DNA of 64,000 nucleotides from an uncultured Chitinophagaceae bacterium (GTDB lineage: Bacteria > Bacteroidota > Bacteroidia > Chitinophagales > Chitinophagaceae), in NCBI GenBank assembly GCA_937907395.1, contig CALCII010000015.1:210046-274045 (forward strand), given 5' to 3'. Positions 61,001 through 64,000 of the stretch are shown piece by piece (the stretch's first letter is position 1; each line of letters begins with the position of its first letter). The translations under genes and the position numbers were made by a program. Under the pieces are notes generated by a model. That model did no database searches and had not been told where the DNA came from. It was given only the letters and a program-made list of their open reading frames with translations.

Positions 61001-63211
61001 AGTTACATTATAATTCTGATTTGCCGGATAGCTGGTTACTACATTAGCACCGGAGGTATTATTCAGCACAGTACCATTACCCAGATTCCAGTTCCAGTTG
61101 GTTATTGTTCCATAGACCCCTGTGAGTTTTGATGAGTCACTGAAAACAATATTTTTTCCGATACAAATAATAGGAGATACGCCAAATTTCGAAATTGGTG
61201 TATTCGTAACTTCTAATGTTTTTACCAAGGTATCACTTAAACAGCCTACATCTGTCAGGGCCGAATATCTTACTAAATATACCCCCGGTTGGGAATAAAT
61301 CTTATTCGGATTATTAGTATAGGCGTAAGTACCATCCCCAAAATCCCAGAAATGTTTGATGATGGGTCTGCCTCCGGAAGTATTATTAGTAACAAAACTG
61401 ATAGTTGAATCAGTACAACGTTGTGAGTTAAATGTAAAATCAACAACCGGAGGATCATACACCTGAATATCAAAATTCAAAGTTTGTTCTCCCGGGCATC
61501 CTTCAGGAGTTGGATTCACCAGTTTTACGTCAACCGTATATGTGCCAATCGCATCATAGATATATTGACCTGGCAATTTAAAAACATACAAGGTCCTTCC
61601 ATTGAGTTCGAAAGAGGAATCAGCAACGGGCGAAGAATTAACATATTCCGGAAAGTTCTGAATTTTTACTTTCATACTTACCGGAACATACGGGAACGTG
61701 AGCGCAACATTAAAAGGAGATTTTTTACAAGCTACAGGTGATTTGATAGTTGCCAGCACATTCTGTGTTGAAATGTACTGATACAGATCTATTACATTGG
61801 TTCCGGCATTATAACCATAAGACTCATATGAACCAAAGCCGTAGGCAATTGCATTAAAACCTGAATCAGACTGAATGGTATGCTGTCCTGCCCCAACCTG
61901 CAATTGTAAATAAGAGTATTTGGAATTCCATGGATGTGTAATAAATCCTCCTCCATTTATTCCATCAATCTTAAATGAACTTAAAGCAGTGCCTCCGTTG
62001 GGAATAACCACATTCAGATAATGGGAAACAATACTGGAGTTGGGCGTTGAATTCAGAATTACCTTATTAATGTTTTGCTCCACCGGGCTCAGATAAATTA
62101 CTTCAGGATCACCCAGATTCTGAGAGACTGAATTACCACAGCTGTTTTGAGTGGTAATATATTGGGCAACCATGATTGGTTTATCTGACTCAATCACTGT
62201 TGGGGCATTTACCTGATTCAACTGGTAATAAAAGCCCCCAGTTAAACCATTCTGCACCACCCCATTTACTTTTACAACAGTAGAAGCGTCCTGCACCCCG
62301 ATTCTGAAAAAATTACTTTCCATGGTTTTTGTGGGAACCGTAAGAAAATACTTACCCCAGGCATTTTTGGGAAATGCCTGAACCATATAGTTGTCAGATG
62401 AATTTTGCGAACTGCTTCCGCAACTGATCATTATTTTACCTGCGCCTGAAAAAACGGCAATACGTTTGCAATTGCCATTTATACTTTTACTTCTCACAAT
62501 AGTTCCGGTAAGATCGGATCCTGTAAAAACATTATTACCAGATTCATCCTCCTGCCCCAACATATTAAAAATTTCGCCTTGCTTTAACGTAAATGTATAA
62601 GTTTGGCCTGCATTCATACTCAGAGTGGGGGCAGACGGAATCACTTCGATAGTGGTTGTGCCTGTATCTGTGGCAACAGCATAACAAAAAGAGTTTGAAT
62701 TCGCCTCATTACTTACCTGGGTGAAATTCATTGAATAATATTCACGGCCCAGCGTGTTGGTTGGGAACAAAAGCGTGGCTCCGGACACATTACCATTATA
62801 AATATGAGCATATGCAACAACTGGCTTGTCACTTGTAATATGAATTCCTTGCGAAGAAATACCTTCCGAGCGTAAACGTGCATCCATTGAGCCGGTTTTA
62901 GGCAGAGGATTGGAAGTGAAAATTGTATTTGCAGGAATGGAATAAGATTGTGAATACCCCAATAATGGTATCTCTATTTTAACATTGGTGGCTGCTTCAG
63001 TTGCGAAATACAGCACCATCTGCTGAGTTCCACCTGAACCATTCGAATACATACGGGTGTGCAAACCATATCCCACCCAGAAATCAGTTCCTTTATTTGA
63101 AAAGTCCTGAGCTGAAGTTGAAACAAATGGATACAAGAATAAAATGATAACTCCTGTGAACCGGAAAACCTGCCTGAAGATGCTCATAATAAAAGAACTT
63201 GTAAGGTACAT
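58001..63211 (-). CDS. Giant PKD-repeat surface protein with type B T9SS tail
   Basis: 1736 residues (a second ATG at 63187, MSIFRQVFRF, gives a better signal peptide). An IgGFc-binding-like N-domain starts GTDFWVGYGLHTRMYSNG (about 40-490). About ten PKD modules follow with WxFGDG-type cores (WDFGDGTYAYTNNPN, WNLGDGTTSNLNSG, WSFGNGDNSSVRN). Among them is a different module, GIFSGPGVSSNGIFDPAVAG, near 1340. The C-terminus PNTFTPNGDGFNDRWEI ... YYYVIDPKNERGKMKGYVTILR is the gliding-motility-type (CHU_C) type B sorting tail. A SprB-like adhesin displayed through T9SS, coupled to a PorP/SprF gene. Confidence 0.93.
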   Translation of the reverse strand: MYLTSSFIMSIFRQVFRFTGVIILFLYPFVSTSAQDFSNKGTDFWVGYGLHTRMYSNGSGGTQQMVLYFATEAATNVKIEIPLLGYSQSYSIPANTIFTSNPLPKTGSMDARLRSEGISSQGIHITSDKPVVAYAHIYNGNVSGATLLFPTNTLGREYYSMNFTQVSNEANSNSFCYAVATDTGTTTIEVIPSAPTLSMNAGQTYTFTLKQGEIFNMLGQEDESGNNVFTGSDLTGTIVRSKSINGNCKRIAVFSGAGKIMISCGSSSQNSSDNYMVQAFPKNAWGKYFLTVPTKTMESNFFRIGVQDASTVVKVNGVVQNGLTGGFYYQLNQVNAPTVIESDKPIMVAQYITTQNSCGNSVSQNLGDPEVIYLSPVEQNINKVILNSTPNSSIVSHYLNVVIPNGGTALSSFKIDGINGGGFITHPWNSKYSYLQLQVGAGQHTIQSDSGFNAIAYGFGSYESYGYNAGTNVIDLYQYISTQNVLATIKSPVACKKSPFNVALTFPYVPVSMKVKIQNFPEYVNSSPVADSSFELNGRTLYVFKLPGQYIYDAIGTYTVDVKLVNPTPEGCPGEQTLNFDIQVYDPPVVDFTFNSQRCTDSTISFVTNNTSGGRPIIKHFWDFGDGTYAYTNNPNKIYSQPGVYLVRYSALTDVGCLSDTLVKTLEVTNTPISKFGVSPIICIGKNIVFSDSSKLTGVYGTITNWNWNLGNGTVLNNTSGANVVTSYPANQNYNVTLQVKTNSNCFSPVYTVPVFVNPNPAPDFSMSIACLPDGNVQFTNTSTISSGTINTNSWNFGDPASGPLNSSALINPVHKYSTVGPYSIKLITTSAAGCVDSVTKVQNTIYPQPKAAFTAPTEVCYRTDVSMQDGTNGFTHPVVKWEWRFINASNVVVGTSTLQNPVFNFPSPGTYTIRHWAFTNQNCVSDTIEKKIIVNALPVADFSVSNPLCEKNQVTFTNLSTSDSGTVVRWNWNLGDGTTSNLNSGSPFNHVYTNWGTYVVRLLVESSRGCKSDTMIKPVQIHPLPVPGALLPEVCLTDAAAIFTDTSKIADNSEALFTYLWKFNTGTPPVSPAPVPAISTSKNPSIKFNKADNYQLSLTVTSKDGCKDSILNIPFTVNGSVPKSDFAVLSTNGLCSNQDVQIQNLSTVDFGNVTKIEIYWDDVNAPTVFETDETPSPNKIYSHRYPDFQSPVTKTYRIRFRAYSGIICVNDMVKNMVVNASPLTQFLPIPGICVDAVPRQITQASETGGLAGVGIFSGPGVSSNGIFDPAVAGVGIHTIRYTFNAANGCTHFSEQTIEVWPRPIAKPEVLLPTCEKNAVAFTGVNSVSNAAGIAQWHWNYADGSAVQTTASPTVNHVFAAYGTYNVQLTVTNDRGCVSLPVIQQVQIHPLPRVDFQLPKVCLPDGQAAFKDLSVIPDGTASTFTYKWDFGDGFANPVQSDTSILKNPVYKYSNLGPYNVQLIVRSENNCVDSLTKQLVDVFPQPKAAFISDKDSICVGDAIRFTDQSNGIVRGINQWNWSFGNGDNSSVRNPTYIYPNNGSFTVKLVVYSTEGCISDTATKQINVWAYPVVTAGPDFYMLQDAVKPIAGAKASTTSPQYLWSPSTYLNNVNVLNPLIVKPQDDITYTLTVTGRGGCKTSDNVFVKILKAPQVPNTFTPNGDGFNDRWEIKYLGDYPGCIIEVYNTAGTIVYRSVGYTTPWDGNWNGHPLPAGTYYYVIDPKNERGKMKGYVTILR

Positions 63212-63223
63212 AATTTTACTCCC

Positions 63224-63889
63224 TTAAATAATTGTACTTACCGGGTTTTGATAAGCGGAAAGCTTTTTTAAGTATTCTTTAGAAATTGGCCCTTCACAAA
63301 AAATGAGATCCAGAATAGAAAGATTCGCAATAAAACCAATCCGATCGGAGAAAACCTGTTGATAGACAGGGTAACCTTCCGGAAGTTTTTGTACAGGCAA
63401 CGACATTTCCGGAATAGCAGGATCCAAATTTCTTTTGCTATCGTCTGCCAAAATGTCTATCTTTAACCTGAGCTTTGAAAGAGACCATTGGAGGGTTCTG
63501 AAATTCCAGTCGATCAAAAAAACATCCTTTTGCTGATATAGATTTTCTAGTCCGGGCGCATACTCCTCAAACCAGGGCGATTTGCGGTAAGCATCATGAA
63601 TCGACCTCCAATGGATCCGTTGCCAATCATCGGCTCTGGCAATTCTGAGATCTTTGAATTGGACTTTCTGATTCCTTCCACCGGCCAAAGGAACACTTAA
63701 CCGAACCAGGTTATTGGGCCCCGAAAGCCACATCCGGTTCTGGTGAAGCTCTTTCCGGTACAAAACATCTGATGAAAATCTGATATTTGATCTATAAATG
63801 AAATTTAAATAGAAATAAATTGATCCAAAATATTGAATATCAATTATTTTTAATTCATTTTTATAAATATCTTTCTCTTCTCTTTTCAT
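63224..63889 (-). CDS. WbqC family protein
   Basis: 221 residues. Family features include DIQYFGSIYFYLNF, YRKELHQNRMWLSGPNNLVRLSVPLAGG, DDWQRIHWRSIHDAYRKSPWFEEYAPGLENLY and WNFRTLQWSLSKL. WbqC-like proteins occur in O-antigen and other clusters; the activity is not established, and an amidotransferase-like role has been proposed for relatives. It lies 12 bases before the giant PKD gene, so it may be the first gene of that operon. The first 90 bases and the 111 bases upstream are strikingly AT-rich. Confidence 0.88.
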   Translation of the reverse strand: MKREEKDIYKNELKIIDIQYFGSIYFYLNFIYRSNIRFSSDVLYRKELHQNRMWLSGPNNLVRLSVPLAGGRNQKVQFKDLRIARADDWQRIHWRSIHDAYRKSPWFEEYAPGLENLYQQKDVFLIDWNFRTLQWSLSKLRLKIDILADDSKRNLDPAIPEMSLPVQKLPEGYPVYQQVFSDRIGFIANLSILDLIFCEGPISKEYLKKLSAYQNPVSTII

Positions 63890-64000
63890 CCAAGTTTACT
63901 TTAAATAATTGATTCACGAAAGCCCAATTATTCTACTTTTATATTTTAATTAAATTTCATTAATAATTAATAATCAATACTTAACAATAATTTATTTAAA

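Overview
The window looks like the chromosome of a Bacteroidota bacterium, most likely of the Chitinophagaceae or a close family; this is an inference from gene content. The signs are two type IX secretion (T9SS) substrates with type A C-terminal tails, a giant PKD-repeat surface protein with a type B tail next to a PorP/SprF-like protein, two TonB-dependent receptors with carboxypeptidase-like N-terminal domains, a Bacteroidota-type LptD/OstA-like/MCE cluster, an arginine decarboxylase of the short Bacteroidota type, and promoters of the TTTG-N(17-23)-TAnnTTTG kind. Coding density is high. No gene-free stretch exceeds 300 bases; the largest is 36600-36856, in which I see nothing except the tRNA terminator at its end.

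Layout. 1-13 kb: a T9SS surface protein bracketed by two copies of a palindromic repeat, a secreted GH5 glycosidase, a highly charged secreted protein, a glycosylasparaginase-cutC pair facing a sugar-kinase-like gene, YtxH, serA, a lipoprotein serine hydrolase and a second T9SS protein. 12.6-20 kb: a CDF metal transporter, an SpmA/SpmB fusion, ychF, ribosomal protein L31 type B, yajQ and a TonB-type outer-membrane barrel with operator-like palindromes in its promoter. 20-25 kb: a divergent Lgt, bacilliredoxin, Hsp20 and small secreted proteins. 25-30 kb: arginine decarboxylase and the thrS-infC-rpmI-rplT cluster, which has structured leaders before infC and rpmI. 30-38 kb: a secreted two-domain protein, a TonB receptor with a DUF3347 lipoprotein, an ABC-F ATPase, tRNA-Arg(TCT), and ung-plsC. 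38-45 kb: outer-membrane biogenesis (lptD, amidase, MCE protein, OstA-like protein). 45-52 kb: nhaA, nnr, a large membrane protein, a MORN-type protein and a duplicated lipoprotein. 52-64 kb: membrane pyrophosphatase, a BlaI/M56 regulatory pair with two visible operators, PorP/SprF, the 1736-residue PKD protein and WbqC.

How the genes fit together. Most are housekeeping. Functional groups that can be read from the layout are envelope assembly (LptD, OstA-like, MCE, Lgt, PlsC, amidase), translation (thrS-infC-rpmI-rplT, rpmE2, ychF, tRNA-Arg), surface display through T9SS, and a possible glycoasparagine catabolic group (glycosylasparaginase, CutC, aminosugar-kinase-like protein). I found no CRISPR array, prophage, transposase, integrase or classical defence or toxin system. 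The most interesting unexplained signals are cis-regulatory: paired hairpins with complementary loops before infC, a structured rpmI leader with its own promoter, tandem BlaI-type operators around a -7 box, palindromes inside a TonB-receptor promoter, and a 26-codon Cys-rich micro-ORF.
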